Shown: positions 33,199-41,465 of the stretch, piece after piece
Layout of the letters: each line of letters opens with the position of its first letter
Position numbering within the stretch: position 1 is the stretch's first letter
DNA from: Pontibacillus halophilus JSM 076056 = DSM 19796
Lineage (GTDB): Bacteria; Bacillota; Bacilli; Bacillales; BH030062
Direction of reading: 5' to 3'
DNA: 64,000 nucleotides
NCBI RefSeq assembly: GCF_000425205.1
Contig: NZ_AULI01000013.1
Coordinates: 46,779-110,778, forward strand
Notes under the pieces: generated by a model
The model's input: the letters and a program-made list of their open reading frames with translations, nothing else
Database searches by the model: none
Told to the model about the DNA's origin: nothing
Position numbers and translations under genes: made by a program

Positions 33199-34422
33199 AT
33201 GAATCGAGTTATGCTTTGGTTCATGGAATGGAGGGCGACCGTACGACGGCCGTCCTCTCTTTTTTTAGCATTTGTGTTCCCTCTTCTCTTTGCAGGTGTC
33301 GTGTTCACCGCAGGTTCAGCTTACCTCGAACACAATGGGGAAGAACCAATCATTGTTGGGGTCGTTGACGATGATGATACATATGAAACGAAGGCGCTTC
33401 TCAATCAATTAAGCCAAGAGGGTGCGTTAAATCAAGTACTTTCGTTTCAGGAGGAAGACTCTGAACAAACTGCCACACAGCGTGTGAAAGCAGGTGATTA
33501 TACAGGGATCATCGTGATAAGAGAAGGATTTACCGATTCGTTAAGAAGTGGAGACAATGACCCGATTGTCGTGAAAACGTCTACGAAACACCCGATCCAG
33601 TCAGAGATGCTGAAGCTCTTGCTTAAGGGGGGAGAAGGCTATGTAACAGCAGCCCAAGGTGCCGTCAACACGGTCTACCATTTTCATTTAAAGCAGCTGG
33701 GTGGGGATGAACGTTCCTCACAAGTTCAAAAATGGATTGCTTCTTTTACTTTGTTCGCCCTTTCTAGAAATCAAGCTTTTGATCAGGAAACGTTATCCAC
33801 GAGCGGCCAGGTTCCGTGGGATGTGCATGCCTATGCTGGAGGCTTTCTAACGTTATGGGCGCTCACACTACTACTCCTGCAATGGTCGTTCAGTAAGCGG
33901 TTGTGGGGACCGTTGCAACAACGCCAGCGAGTGATGGGCTATACATTGCCGTATCGAGTGCTCCATCAACTTATACATTATGCCTTTTGGGTGTTGCTAC
34001 TTATTTGGACGTATATCGTCGGACTCTTTGTGTTTACGAGCAACACGATTTATTGGGGAACGGCGATTGGAAGTAGTTTACTGATTTCGCTTACGTTCGC
34101 ATCACTTATCGTGTTCTTTGAAATCTGCATTCCCCACGAATTCGTTCGAACAACGGTTGTCACAGCTTTTTTCCTCTCGGGTTTACTCATGAGTGGCGTA
34201 TGGATTCCAAGCCTCTATTTGCCTGAGTGGACAAGCTTTATAGAGGGGATGCTGCCACTTTCATCGATGTATAGCGGGATTGTCCAAATGCTGAGTAAGC
34301 ATGGAGAGCTAGAATGGATGCAGCTTGGCGGCTGGACAATTAGTCTGCTACTCCTTACATCCATCATTGCAAGAGGGAGGGAGCGGCATGATGCGTACCT
34401 ATCTTCAGCTTCATTGGGCTAG
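33199..34422 (+). CDS. ABC-2 type exporter permease, first subunit
   Basis: The 407-aa protein has the ABC2_membrane_3 layout: helix 1 at about 20-40 (SLFLAFVFPLLFAGVVFTAG), a soluble extracytoplasmic domain at about 48-205 ('IIVGVVDDDDTYETKALLNQL..DYTGIIVIREGFTDSL'), then five or six helices to the end. This matches the Lnr/YfiM-YfiN and NatB class of exporter permeases. An AAGGAGG ribosome site precedes ATG 33199. The 3' end overlaps the second permease gene by about 30 bases. With its partner it forms a heterodimeric channel for the ATPase encoded at 35401. Confidence 0.88.
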   Translation: MNRVMLWFMEWRATVRRPSSLFLAFVFPLLFAGVVFTAGSAYLEHNGEEPIIVGVVDDDDTYETKALLNQLSQEGALNQVLSFQEEDSEQTATQRVKAGDYTGIIVIREGFTDSLRSGDNDPIVVKTSTKHPIQSEMLKLLLKGGEGYVTAAQGAVNTVYHFHLKQLGGDERSSQVQKWIASFTLFALSRNQAFDQETLSTSGQVPWDVHAYAGGFLTLWALTLLLLQWSFSKRLWGPLQQRQRVMGYTLPYRVLHQLIHYAFWVLLLIWTYIVGLFVFTSNTIYWGTAIGSSLLISLTFASLIVFFEICIPHEFVRTTVVTAFFLSGLLMSGVWIPSLYLPEWTSFIEGMLPLSSMYSGIVQMLSKHGELEWMQLGGWTISLLLLTSIIARGRERHDAYLSSASLG

Positions 34423-35365
34423 GTGGAAACGAGCGCCTTTCCTTAGCTTGTTGCTCTTCTGTCTTCCTCTCTTCTTGTTGTTCGGGAGTTTCTTAGGTGC
34501 ATCTCAAACGACCACGGATGCAACGGTTCCGATTGGTTGGGTTGACTTAGATGATTCTGATTTCAGTAAGCGGGTATATACGGAAGTAAAGAAAGCAGAG
34601 CGCGTAACGCTTGTCTCCCTTAGAGAAGAGGAAGCGGAGAGAGCGGTGCAAAGAGGAGATGTAGAAGCGGCTTTTATACTAAAGGAAGGATTTGCAACAA
34701 GGCTTCGGGAAGGCGAAATAAATGACGTGTTCACATGGCTTAGGTCAGAACGTTCCCGCTTGGATGTCTTTGTGAAAGAGAAGATTGGCGAAGAAATGAT
34801 GAGGATTGCCTTGGAGGAAAAAGCCATCTCCGTATTGAATGGTTATAAAGTTGATGCAACCGAAAGAGAGGTATCTCGTTGGTACAATCAGTACTTTGAG
34901 CCAGAGCCTTTATTTCAAATGGAGTTTTCTCAAGTGGATCGTCCATATGAAGACCGTTCTTCCGCTGTACAATCTTCGCTCATCCGTTCTATATTAGTCG
35001 CATACACACTGCTTTATTTCCTCTACTTACTTCGGTTCTTTACATTGGACAAGCATAAAGGGAGATTTATGCGCATATCCATAATGTCTAGAGTACCTTC
35101 CTATTATGGATGGAACTGCGCCTTTTTCGTAGTCTGTGGACTGCTGTTCTACGTTGTTGGTGATTACATAGGACAAGCGCTTGGGCTAATTAAGGGGAGT
35201 TCGATTTCTCATTATATTACCCTCGTTCTCCTCATGTTGCTTTTCTTTATTGTGTTGCTTATTGGAAGGAAGCGTGTTGCCGTGCTTGTGGTGCTCGCAG
35301 TTAGTGTGGGAGCTTTATTTGTAGGTAGTCTCCTCCTACAGTATGGAATGGTGTCCATTCCATAG
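34391..35365 (+). CDS. ABC-2 type exporter permease, second subunit
   Basis: The 324-aa protein has the same topology as the preceding gene product: helix 1 (FLSLLLFCLPLFLLFGSFLGA), an outer domain with 'VPIGWVDLDDSDFSKRVYTEVKKAERVTLVSLREEEAERAVQRGDVEAAFILKEGFATRLREGE', and a C-terminal membrane block. It is shorter than the first subunit and ends soon after the fifth or sixth helix. ATG 34391 (or 34388) is preceded by GAGGGAGGG inside the end of the first permease gene, so translation is coupled. Heteromeric permease pairs of this type export drugs, lipids or peptides; the cargo here is unknown. Confidence 0.85.
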   Translation: MRTYLQLHWARWKRAPFLSLLLFCLPLFLLFGSFLGASQTTTDATVPIGWVDLDDSDFSKRVYTEVKKAERVTLVSLREEEAERAVQRGDVEAAFILKEGFATRLREGEINDVFTWLRSERSRLDVFVKEKIGEEMMRIALEEKAISVLNGYKVDATEREVSRWYNQYFEPEPLFQMEFSQVDRPYEDRSSAVQSSLIRSILVAYTLLYFLYLLRFFTLDKHKGRFMRISIMSRVPSYYGWNCAFFVVCGLLFYVVGDYIGQALGLIKGSSISHYITLVLLMLLFFIVLLIGRKRVAVLVVLAVSVGALFVGSLLLQYGMVSIP

Positions 35366-35400
35366 ATCGAGAGTGACAGGGAATGAAAGGGGTCATAGCG

Positions 35401-36153
35401 ATGATCAACGTGAAGGATGTACAAAAGTCATACGGAAGAAAAGAAGTGATTCACCCGATGTCATTTACGATAGAGAAGGGGCAGTCAATCGGAATTATTG
35501 GTCCAAATGGAGCGGGAAAATCCACATTGTTGAAGATGCTTGCGACCATTGAGAAGCCGGATAGTGGTCAAATTTCGTATCGAAAAAAGCCGTATGCAAA
35601 GGTCGTCAAGAAGATACGAAAGGAAATGGCTTATGTCCCTCAAGATATTGCTCTTTATGAAGAATTAAAAGTGAGTGAACAGCTTCAATATTGGAAACGA
35701 TTGTCCATGAAGAAAGGAACAACAGATTACTTAAATCAAATGATTGAAACGCTTGGCTTGCAGAAAGTGTGGAACACAAGAATTGACCGGTTATCGGGTG
35801 GGTGGAAGCGGAAAGTGAATCTAGCCGTCGGGCTGTTGAATCAACCTTCCATCATCCTTCTCGATGAACCAACTGCAGGCGTCGACATTGCTGCAAGACA
35901 AGATATGTTGAACTGGCTTCACCAGTTACACGAACAAGGGGTAACCATTATTCAAATCAGTCATGATATTGATGATGTGACGCGTTTAAGTGACGACTTG
36001 TTGTTAGTTGTAGAGGGTCGTGTCGGGTTTTATGGTTCAAAGGAACAATTGCCTGAGTATACCTCCGACATTCTAGAGAGGTTCCCTGACGAAGCTGATT
36101 TACCAAGCATACTCGATTATTTCAAACAGAAAGCCGCTTACCCGTACGGATAA
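35401..36153 (+). CDS. ABC exporter ATP-binding protein of the four-gene operon
   Basis: The 250-aa ATPase (ATG 35401, ribosome site AAAGGGG) drives the two ABC-2 permeases. It has Walker A 'GPNGAGKST', Q-loop 'MAYVPQDIALYEELKVSEQL', signature 'LSGGWKRKVNLAVGLL', Walker B 'IILLDEPTAGVD' and H-loop 'ISHDIDDV'. The signature has Trp where exporters of this class usually have Met (LSGGMKRR). It closes the operon 35 bases after the second permease. No regulator or two-component system is linked. Confidence 0.9.
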   Translation: MINVKDVQKSYGRKEVIHPMSFTIEKGQSIGIIGPNGAGKSTLLKMLATIEKPDSGQISYRKKPYAKVVKKIRKEMAYVPQDIALYEELKVSEQLQYWKRLSMKKGTTDYLNQMIETLGLQKVWNTRIDRLSGGWKRKVNLAVGLLNQPSIILLDEPTAGVDIAARQDMLNWLHQLHEQGVTIIQISHDIDDVTRLSDDLLLVVEGRVGFYGSKEQLPEYTSDILERFPDEADLPSILDYFKQKAAYPYG

Positions 36154-36160
36154 GCGGCTG
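36132..36160 (+). terminator. Hairpin at the end of the ABC operon
   Basis: AGCCGCTTA (36132-36140) and TAAGCGGCT (36151-36159), perfect 9-bp arms spanning the stop codon. The T tract is poor (GTTATTAG). The following 150 bases to 36314 show no gene. Confidence 0.5.
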
Positions 36161-36314
36161 TTATTAGTCTCATGAAGAAATGTGCTTCGATTCCATTAAG
36201 AAGCTATAGGTTTCTCGGTGTGAACCATTGCAGCACACGTTCGCTGTAGCTTGATTTTTGCTACATGCTTATGTTGTGCGCAATTGACCTATTTATGAAT
36301 GGAATGATTACACA

Positions 36315-37106
36315 TTAGAGGGAACGGATAATACCGCCTTCAACACGTTGCATGTTGCCGTTGATTGCAGATGCTTGCTGAGAAGCAAGGAAGACAACGG
36401 TGCTTGCTACTTCTTCTACTGTACCAAAGCGTTGAATGAGTGAAGTTGGTTCATTTGCTTTAAAGTAGTTCTCAGTAAAGCTTTCAAGTTCTTCACCTGC
36501 ATCTTCTGCGGCACCTTTCATAAAGCCTTCAACGCCTTCTGTCCATGTTGGGCCTGGAAGGACCGCATTAACCGTTACGTTCGTGCCTTTCGTACGCTCA
36601 GCAAGACCACGTGTAAGAGCGTTCACAGCACCTTTCGTTGTAGAGTACGCAATCATCGGTGCAATAGGCTTCACGCCTGCTTCACTTGAGATATTGATGA
36701 TACGACCTGCATCACGTTCAAGCATCTTCGGTAGATAGTGGCTAGATAGACGGACCACGCTCATGATGTTCGTTTGGAAATAGTTCATCCATTCCTCTTC
36801 TGTAATCTCTTCAATTTGCTTAACCTCGAACCAAGCTGTGTTGTTTACAAGCACATCTAACGTACCAAGGTCATCTACTGCTTTAATCATCTTGTCAGCA
36901 CCCTCAGGAGAAGAGAGGTCAGCTGCGACTCCGTGAACCTCACCAAATTCAGTTAGCTCTTTCACGATGCCATCTACTTTTTCTTGTGTGCGGCCATTCA
37001 CAATTACGCGCGCACCTTCATTTAGAAATGTTTTAGCTGTTTCTTTCCCAATTCCTTGTGTAGAGCCTGTAACTAGCACAAGTTTATTCTTAAGTTTAAA
37101 GTCCAT
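36315..37106 (-). CDS. Short-chain dehydrogenase/reductase
   Basis: NAD(P)-dependent oxidoreductase of the classical SDR family, 263 aa from ATG 37106 (AAGGA ahead; several in-frame ATGs lie further upstream without a better site). The cofactor loop is TGSTQGIG (13-20), with 'NNTA' at 88-91 (usually NNAG) and active site Ser140, Tyr154 and Lys158 (YSTTK). The region around residues 195-225 (FMKGAAEDAGEELESFTENYFKANEPTS) is a longer, acidic substrate lid. It is transcribed in the same direction as the TetR gene upstream, with a terminator between. The substrate is unknown. Confidence 0.9.
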   Translation of the reverse strand: MDFKLKNKLVLVTGSTQGIGKETAKTFLNEGARVIVNGRTQEKVDGIVKELTEFGEVHGVAADLSSPEGADKMIKAVDDLGTLDVLVNNTAWFEVKQIEEITEEEWMNYFQTNIMSVVRLSSHYLPKMLERDAGRIINISSEAGVKPIAPMIAYSTTKGAVNALTRGLAERTKGTNVTVNAVLPGPTWTEGVEGFMKGAAEDAGEELESFTENYFKANEPTSLIQRFGTVEEVASTVVFLASQQASAINGNMQRVEGGIIRSL

Positions 37107-37233
37107 ATTCATCATCCTTGTTGTCATCATATTTGTATCATGCATCGGTAATCGTATAGCAGAACGGATGGTTGAAGCAATTATGATGCTTGTATGTGTA
37201 GCTTATGCCAAATAAATTGATTCATCCGAAGCC

Positions 37234-37272
37234 AAAGAGATCCCTCTGTAGCTACTACAGAGGGATCTCTTT
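37234..37272. terminator. Bidirectional terminator after the TetR gene
   Basis: AAAGAGATCCCTCTGTA (37234-37250) and TACAGAGGGATCTCTTT (37256-37272), perfect 17-bp arms with a 5-base loop, right after the TetR stop on the minus strand. Confidence 0.88.
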
Positions 37273-37276
37273 ATTG

Positions 37277-37861
37277 TTACTCTCCTGATAAGCCGTAGAA
37301 GAAAAAGTGCATCATTTCGTCTATAAGCTTTGGGCTTGGCGTTCCATGGTGATACATGTCACGCACGCCGTTCGTAATTAGTTGTATATAGGTAAGTACA
37401 GCTTCATTGGACATGGATGGATGGATGAATCTTTCTTCTTTCCCTTGCTCAATAAGTTGTAAGAACAAAGGCATTACCTCACGTTGTGTGAACTCGTCAA
37501 TAAATTGCTTCACCTGTTCCTGGTCTGTCATAAGGGAAACAACAAATTCAGAGTCAAACTGTAGAATTTGTTGCTGCTTTGATGTGAAGATATACGTCAT
37601 CTTTTCCTTGAAGGAGAGGTCAGTTGCTTGAACGAGCTCGACAAACTCTCCAATGCGAGTGTGATAGTAATGTTTAATTGCTTCGACTAGCAATTGTTCT
37701 TTACTTCCAAAGTAATTATAGATGGTTACTTGAGACACTTCTGCTGCTTTGGCGATGTCTTGTATGCTAACTTTCTTTACACCATTTTCAGCAAACAGCG
37801 TAAAAGCTGTCTCCAGAATTATTTGCTTCTTTCGTTCTGTTCTTCGTTCGAAACCGTTCAT
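37277..37861 (-). CDS. TetR/AcrR family transcriptional regulator
   Basis: The 194-aa repressor-type protein (ATG 37861, GAGGTGGAG ribosome site) has an N-terminal helix-turn-helix 'KKVSIQDIAKAAEVSQVTIYNYFGSKEQLLVEAI' and an unclassified ligand domain. Its own promoter lies within a long inverted repeat (see 37885-37929), so it is probably autoregulated. The nearest candidate target is the SDR gene downstream, although a terminator separates them, or the unknown gene upstream at 37940. Confidence 0.9.
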   Translation of the reverse strand: MNGFERRTERKKQIILETAFTLFAENGVKKVSIQDIAKAAEVSQVTIYNYFGSKEQLLVEAIKHYYHTRIGEFVELVQATDLSFKEKMTYIFTSKQQQILQFDSEFVVSLMTDQEQVKQFIDEFTQREVMPLFLQLIEQGKEERFIHPSMSNEAVLTYIQLITNGVRDMYHHGTPSPKLIDEMMHFFFYGLSGE

Positions 37862-37884
37862 GTTTTGCTCCACCTCTACGCTCT

Positions 37885-37929
37885 ATCATACCCGTTCTTT
37901 TGAACTATTACAATTCATATAGTTCAAAA
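37885..37929 (-). promoter_or_regulatory. Promoter and palindromic operator of the TetR gene
   Basis: Minus-strand TTGTAA (37908-37913) and TATGAT (37885-37890) have 17-base spacing. TTTTGAACTA (37898-37907) and TAGTTCAAAA (37920-37929) are perfect 10-bp arms around a 12-base centre. One arm sits in the promoter spacer and the other just upstream of the -35. Further partial symmetry (ATACCC/GGGTAT) extends outward. Dimeric TetR proteins bind such repeats, so autorepression is the simplest reading. Confidence 0.7.
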
Positions 37930-37939
37930 AAGGGTATAC

Positions 37940-38398
37940 CTAGTGCCGTTCGTAAAGGCGGTCCTCGTAAGATGAAGGGCTGTTCATATAGGTGAAATAG
38001 GAAAGTGACGGTTGTACATCTGATGAACTGCCAGGGGTTGAATAGGATACAATGCGGAATACAGAAGCGGTAAGCAAATTGTAAAACGTATCGCTTCGCT
38101 CTGTCCCCCAAGTAGCTTCTTCCTGTAAGTTGTGCTTCCAATGTTCAAGTTGAATCTCCCGCGTTTCAATAGGAAGCGTGTGTAAGGACTGTCGATAAAG
38201 GTTCTTTACTTCTTTACATGCAAGCTTTAAGCCAATGGCTAATTGTACGGTACTTGATGTCTGATGCTCCTCTAATTCATGAATCAACTGGGAGGTCACT
38301 CCGATTGTCTGTTCATGCGAGTATGCTTGAAGTAACGTCTGAACAAGGGAATGGAGCGTTTGGTGTTCGTGTCGTTCCAAATGAATAGGATTGCCCAT
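37940..38398 (-). CDS. Hypothetical protein, 152 aa
   Basis: Family not recognised. The product is soluble, with a His/Gln-rich helical N-terminal half (MGNPIHLERHEHQTLHSLVQTLLQAYSHEQT..LIHELEEHQTS) and no signal peptide. The start is supported by AAAGGAG 6 bases ahead of ATG 38398. It ends 11 bases upstream of the TetR operator, so on the minus strand it could read into the TetR gene. Confidence 0.65.
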   Translation of the reverse strand: MGNPIHLERHEHQTLHSLVQTLLQAYSHEQTIGVTSQLIHELEEHQTSSTVQLAIGLKLACKEVKNLYRQSLHTLPIETREIQLEHWKHNLQEEATWGTERSDTFYNLLTASVFRIVSYSTPGSSSDVQPSLSYFTYMNSPSSYEDRLYERH

Positions 38399-38544
38399 TT
38401 CTTATCTCCTTTCTGAATCACTTAGGTGCTGTCCTTATAATGGTTCTACTAGTTTGGGGTGAAAGAAGAAGGGATATACATCTCAAGTAGACACATGGGT
38501 AAAACTGTGGGTACAGTAAAGAGAAGGAGAGGTGGGGTGGTTAG

Positions 38545-40107
38545 ATGAGTAAATTAAATTTATCTCAATTCGAGAAGAAAATTGAAGTGCGAAATATTGT
38601 CATGGAAGACATTCCTCAAATTATGGAATTACAGAAACTATGCTTCAAAGATATGGACCCGTGGAAAGAGGAGCATTTGCGGAGTCATTTGCTTCACTTT
38701 CCAGATGGTCAATTCTGTGTGGAATACGATGGAGACATCATAGGCAGTTGCTCGTCTCTCATCGTCAACTTTGATGAATATGATGACCAGCATACGTGGG
38801 ATGACATCACAAATGAGGGGTACATAACAAATCATGACCCTGAGGGATATAATTTGTATGGCATTGAAGTGATGGTCCATCCAGATTACCAGGGAATGAA
38901 GATTGGGAAGAGATTGTATGATGCAAGGAAGGAACTAGCCGAACAGTATAACTTAAAGAGCATTATCATAGGGGGGCGAATTCCGAACTATCATCTGCAC
39001 AAAGATGACCTGTCACCAAGAGAGTACGTGGAAGAGGTTATGAAGCAGAATATTTATGACCCTGTGTTGACCTTCCAAGTGATGAATGGATTCTCAGTCA
39101 TGCGCATTAACCCAAATTATTTGCCAGACGATGATGAATCGGTCTCCTATGCTACGTTAATGGAGTGGAACAATGTTGATTATCGTGCGAAAACGAAGCG
39201 TCAGTTCAAGTCCTCTTACCCCGTACGCATCACCGTCATTCAATATATGATGAAAGAGATTTCTTCATTTGAAGACATGGCGCGACAAGTAGAGTACTAC
39301 GTTGATGTTGCGTATGATTTCGGATCTGACTTTGCAGTGTTCCCAGAAATCTTTACAACCCAGCTCATGTCCTTCTTAGATGAGAAGATTCCTTCTAAAG
39401 CGGTACGGAAGCTGTCAGGATATACGGAGCGTTATATTGAGTTATTTACTGATCTTGCTGTGAAGTACAACATTAACATTATTGGAGGCTCTCATTTCGT
39501 AGAGGAAGATGACGAAATCTACAATATTGCTTACTTGTTTAGGCGAGATGGCACAATTGAAAAGCAGTACAAGATTCACGTGACACCGAATGAACGGAAA
39601 TGGTGGGGTGTCCAAGCTGGTGATACTGTCCGTGTCTTTGATACAGATTGCGGAAAGATTGCGATTCAAATTTGTTATGACATTGAGTTTCCTGAGCTTG
39701 CCCGGATTGCGGTAGACCAAGGGGCCAACATTATCTTCTGTCCATTCTGTACCGATGACCGTCAAGGATACTTACGCGTACGCTATTGTGCACAAGCAAG
39801 AGCTGTTGAGAATCAAGTGTACACCGTAATCGCTGGAACGGTGGGCAACTTGACGCAGGTTGAGAATATGGACATTCAATATGCTCAGTCAGGAATCTTT
39901 ACTCCATCAGACTTTGAATTTGCTCGTGATGGGATTGTAGGAGAATGTCACCCAAATATTGAAACAGTCGTTGTCGGGGATGTGGATTTAGAAGTATTGA
40001 GGAGACAACGTAAATCGGGGACGGTTCGACACCTTCAAGACCGTAGGCAAGACCTATTCAACCTACAATACAAGAAAGTCGAAGCAGAAATTGTTCCGAA
40101 TGATTAA
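38545..40107 (+). CDS. yhcX: YhcX-type fusion: GNAT acetyltransferase plus nitrilase-family amidohydrolase
   Basis: The 520-aa two-domain enzyme has an N-terminal GNAT domain (about 15-190) with the acetyl-CoA loop 'HPDYQGMKIGKRLYDARKELA'. Its carbon-nitrogen hydrolase domain (about 225-500) has the catalytic triad Glu268 (AVFPEIFTTQ), Lys343 (QYKIHVTPNE) and Cys377 (IQICYDIEFPELAR). The fusion is conserved as YhcX in Bacillus. The hydrolase part most resembles amidases acting on linear amides; the actual substrate is not established here. It is monocistronic and lies in the same neighbourhood as yhdA and yhdB, which are also near one another in B. subtilis. Confidence 0.93.
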   Translation: MSKLNLSQFEKKIEVRNIVMEDIPQIMELQKLCFKDMDPWKEEHLRSHLLHFPDGQFCVEYDGDIIGSCSSLIVNFDEYDDQHTWDDITNEGYITNHDPEGYNLYGIEVMVHPDYQGMKIGKRLYDARKELAEQYNLKSIIIGGRIPNYHLHKDDLSPREYVEEVMKQNIYDPVLTFQVMNGFSVMRINPNYLPDDDESVSYATLMEWNNVDYRAKTKRQFKSSYPVRITVIQYMMKEISSFEDMARQVEYYVDVAYDFGSDFAVFPEIFTTQLMSFLDEKIPSKAVRKLSGYTERYIELFTDLAVKYNINIIGGSHFVEEDDEIYNIAYLFRRDGTIEKQYKIHVTPNERKWWGVQAGDTVRVFDTDCGKIAIQICYDIEFPELARIAVDQGANIIFCPFCTDDRQGYLRVRYCAQARAVENQVYTVIAGTVGNLTQVENMDIQYAQSGIFTPSDFEFARDGIVGECHPNIETVVVGDVDLEVLRRQRKSGTVRHLQDRRQDLFNLQYKKVEAEIVPND

Positions 40108-40121
40108 GAGAAACACAATCG

Positions 40122-40151
40122 TTTATACGATTCAGACAATTTTGTTATAAT
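40122..40151 (+). promoter_or_regulatory. Possible promoter of the azoreductase gene
   Basis: Perfect TATAAT at 40146-40151 with TTTATA at 40122-40127 (18-base spacing). The -10 is convincing and the -35 weak. A palindrome AATCGTTTATACGATT (40117-40132) overlaps the -35. Confidence 0.45.
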
Positions 40152-40201
40152 TATGTTACGTAGAAAGAGGGAGAACAGGAGACATATAGGGGGAAACACA
40201 A

Positions 40202-40720
40202 ATGAAGATTGTTGTGATAAATGGAACACCAAGGAAGCACGGACGAACTAGAATTATGGCAAGTTATATTGCTGATAAGGTACAGGCAGAATATGTAGAT
40301 TTAGCGACGCTTAAACTACCCATGTTTGATGGAACTTCAGAACAAAGAGAATTAGAGCAGGTAAAGTGGCTAGATAAAGTGGCGATGGAAGCGGATGCTT
40401 TCATATGGACGTCACCTGAATATCATAGTGGAATGAGCGGAGCATTGAAGAATGCGCTCGACTTCCTAGGGGGCGACCATTTCCGACATAAGCCAACACT
40501 CTTATTCGCTGTTGCTGGTGGTGGCAAAGGTGGAATCAATTCACTGAACCAGATGCGTCTTGTAGGTCGCGGTCTATACGCAACCGTCATTCCGAATCAA
40601 CTAGTCCTCGATCCTCATAGCTTTATTCGGGAGGAAGAGCGACTGACAGACGAGGCGAGTGAGCAGGTGAATATGGTGCTCGAACAATTTGAGGAGTATT
40701 TAGGTCGTCTCGTTCGGTAA
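40202..40720 (+). CDS. yhdA: NADPH-dependent FMN reductase/azoreductase (YhdA type)
   Basis: Flavoenzyme that reduces quinones or azo dyes with NADPH, 172 aa (B. subtilis YhdA/AzoR1 is 174). It has the FMN phosphate loop 'INGTPRKHGRTRIMASYI', the 'TSPEYHSGMSGALKNALDFLGGDHFRHKPTLLFAVAGGGKGGINSLNQMR' segment and a short C-terminal helix. No membrane or export signal. It is monocistronic, ending at a strong terminator, and is followed convergently by yhdB. Confidence 0.92.
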   Translation: MKIVVINGTPRKHGRTRIMASYIADKVQAEYVDLATLKLPMFDGTSEQRELEQVKWLDKVAMEADAFIWTSPEYHSGMSGALKNALDFLGGDHFRHKPTLLFAVAGGGKGGINSLNQMRLVGRGLYATVIPNQLVLDPHSFIREEERLTDEASEQVNMVLEQFEEYLGRLVR

Positions 40721-40737
40721 GACACCTACACATAGAG

Positions 40738-40770
40738 AAAGGACCTACCCATTTGGGTAGGTCCTTTATT
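40738..40770 (+). terminator. Intrinsic terminator of yhdA
   Basis: AAAGGACCTACCC (40738-40750) and GGGTAGGTCCTTT (40755-40767), perfect arms with a 4-base loop. Confidence 0.93.
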
Positions 40771-40821
40771 TGTGGGAGAAGCCGACGGTTCTCTAGAAGC
40801 TATTCCATAAACGAAATCTTG

Positions 40822-41067
40822 TTAGACCAGTGTGTACTCGGCTGGAGGCTCATAGTACATGGCATGGTCGATATATTGAAGCAGGGAGTAGTGATGGTCG
40901 CTAACGTCATTGTCATGCGGGGAATAATGGTAAGCGTGAAGAAACGATTCAATTTTCTTTGCCAGAAAGTCGTCTTTCGTTCGCACCATTAAGACAAGCA
41001 AATCGTCCCACTGCCCCCAAAGTGTGAAATATAGCGCCTTATCGTAGTCCGCGATTTGTACATTCAT
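40822..41067 (-). CDS. yhdB: YhdB-like small protein
   Basis: Small soluble protein of about 81 aa, similar in length and pattern to B. subtilis YhdB, also next to yhdA there (from memory). Conserved pieces are 'DYDKALYFTLWGQWDDLLVLMVRTKDDFLAKKIESFLHAYHY'. The function is unknown. ATG 41067 is preferred: AAAGGGG lies 11 bases ahead, while the earlier ATG at 41076 is too close to that site. The ending is rich in His and Tyr. Confidence 0.75.
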   Translation of the reverse strand: MNVQIADYDKALYFTLWGQWDDLLVLMVRTKDDFLAKKIESFLHAYHYSPHDNDVSDHHYSLLQYIDHAMYYEPPAEYTLV

Positions 41068-41231
41068 ATTGTCCATTGCCCCTTTCACGAAGGGTTAGTT
41101 CTAGTTTCTCCATCAAGGGACGTTTTGCTCGCGGACGTTGTTGGCGGCGTTGACAATCTTAAGAAGGTATAGAATAAACAACGACGTCACGTCTCACACT
41201 AATGATGAATTAATGGAAAGGAAGTGATGAG

Positions 41232-41420
41232 ATGACAAGTCGTAATGGGGCGAAAGGCAGCCAGAACCAAAACTCTCCAAAGCGGACAGGCAATTTACCT
41301 GGTGGAGAATTAAATGAGGAATATGGCACAGATATCCTATCAGGGGACAACAACAAAGGGAAAGAATACCGCTCCAAAAAAGGGGCAAAGTCCCAGCTTA
41401 AACACCCTGGCAATCATTAA
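41232..41420 (+). CDS. Small hydrophilic protein, 62 aa
   Basis: The product (MTSRNGAKGSQNQNSPKR...KKGAKSQLKHPGNH) is Asn/Gly/Lys rich, has no hydrophobic core and is probably disordered, which is the look of minor spore or stress proteins. A ribosome site (AAAGGAAG) lies upstream of ATG 41232, and a strong terminator follows 4 bases after the stop. These signals, rather than homology, support a real gene. Confidence 0.6.
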   Translation: MTSRNGAKGSQNQNSPKRTGNLPGGELNEEYGTDILSGDNNKGKEYRSKKGAKSQLKHPGNH

Positions 41421-41423
41421 GAG

Positions 41424-41462
41424 AAAGAACCTTGCTCATCTGTATGAGCAAGGTTCTTTTTT
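41424..41462. terminator. Bidirectional terminator between the 62-aa gene and the hydroxybutyrate dehydrogenase gene
   Basis: AAAGAACCTTGCTCAT (41424-41439) and ATGAGCAAGGTTCTTT (41444-41459), perfect 16-bp arms, T-runs on both strands. Confidence 0.95.
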
Positions 41463-41465
41463 GGT

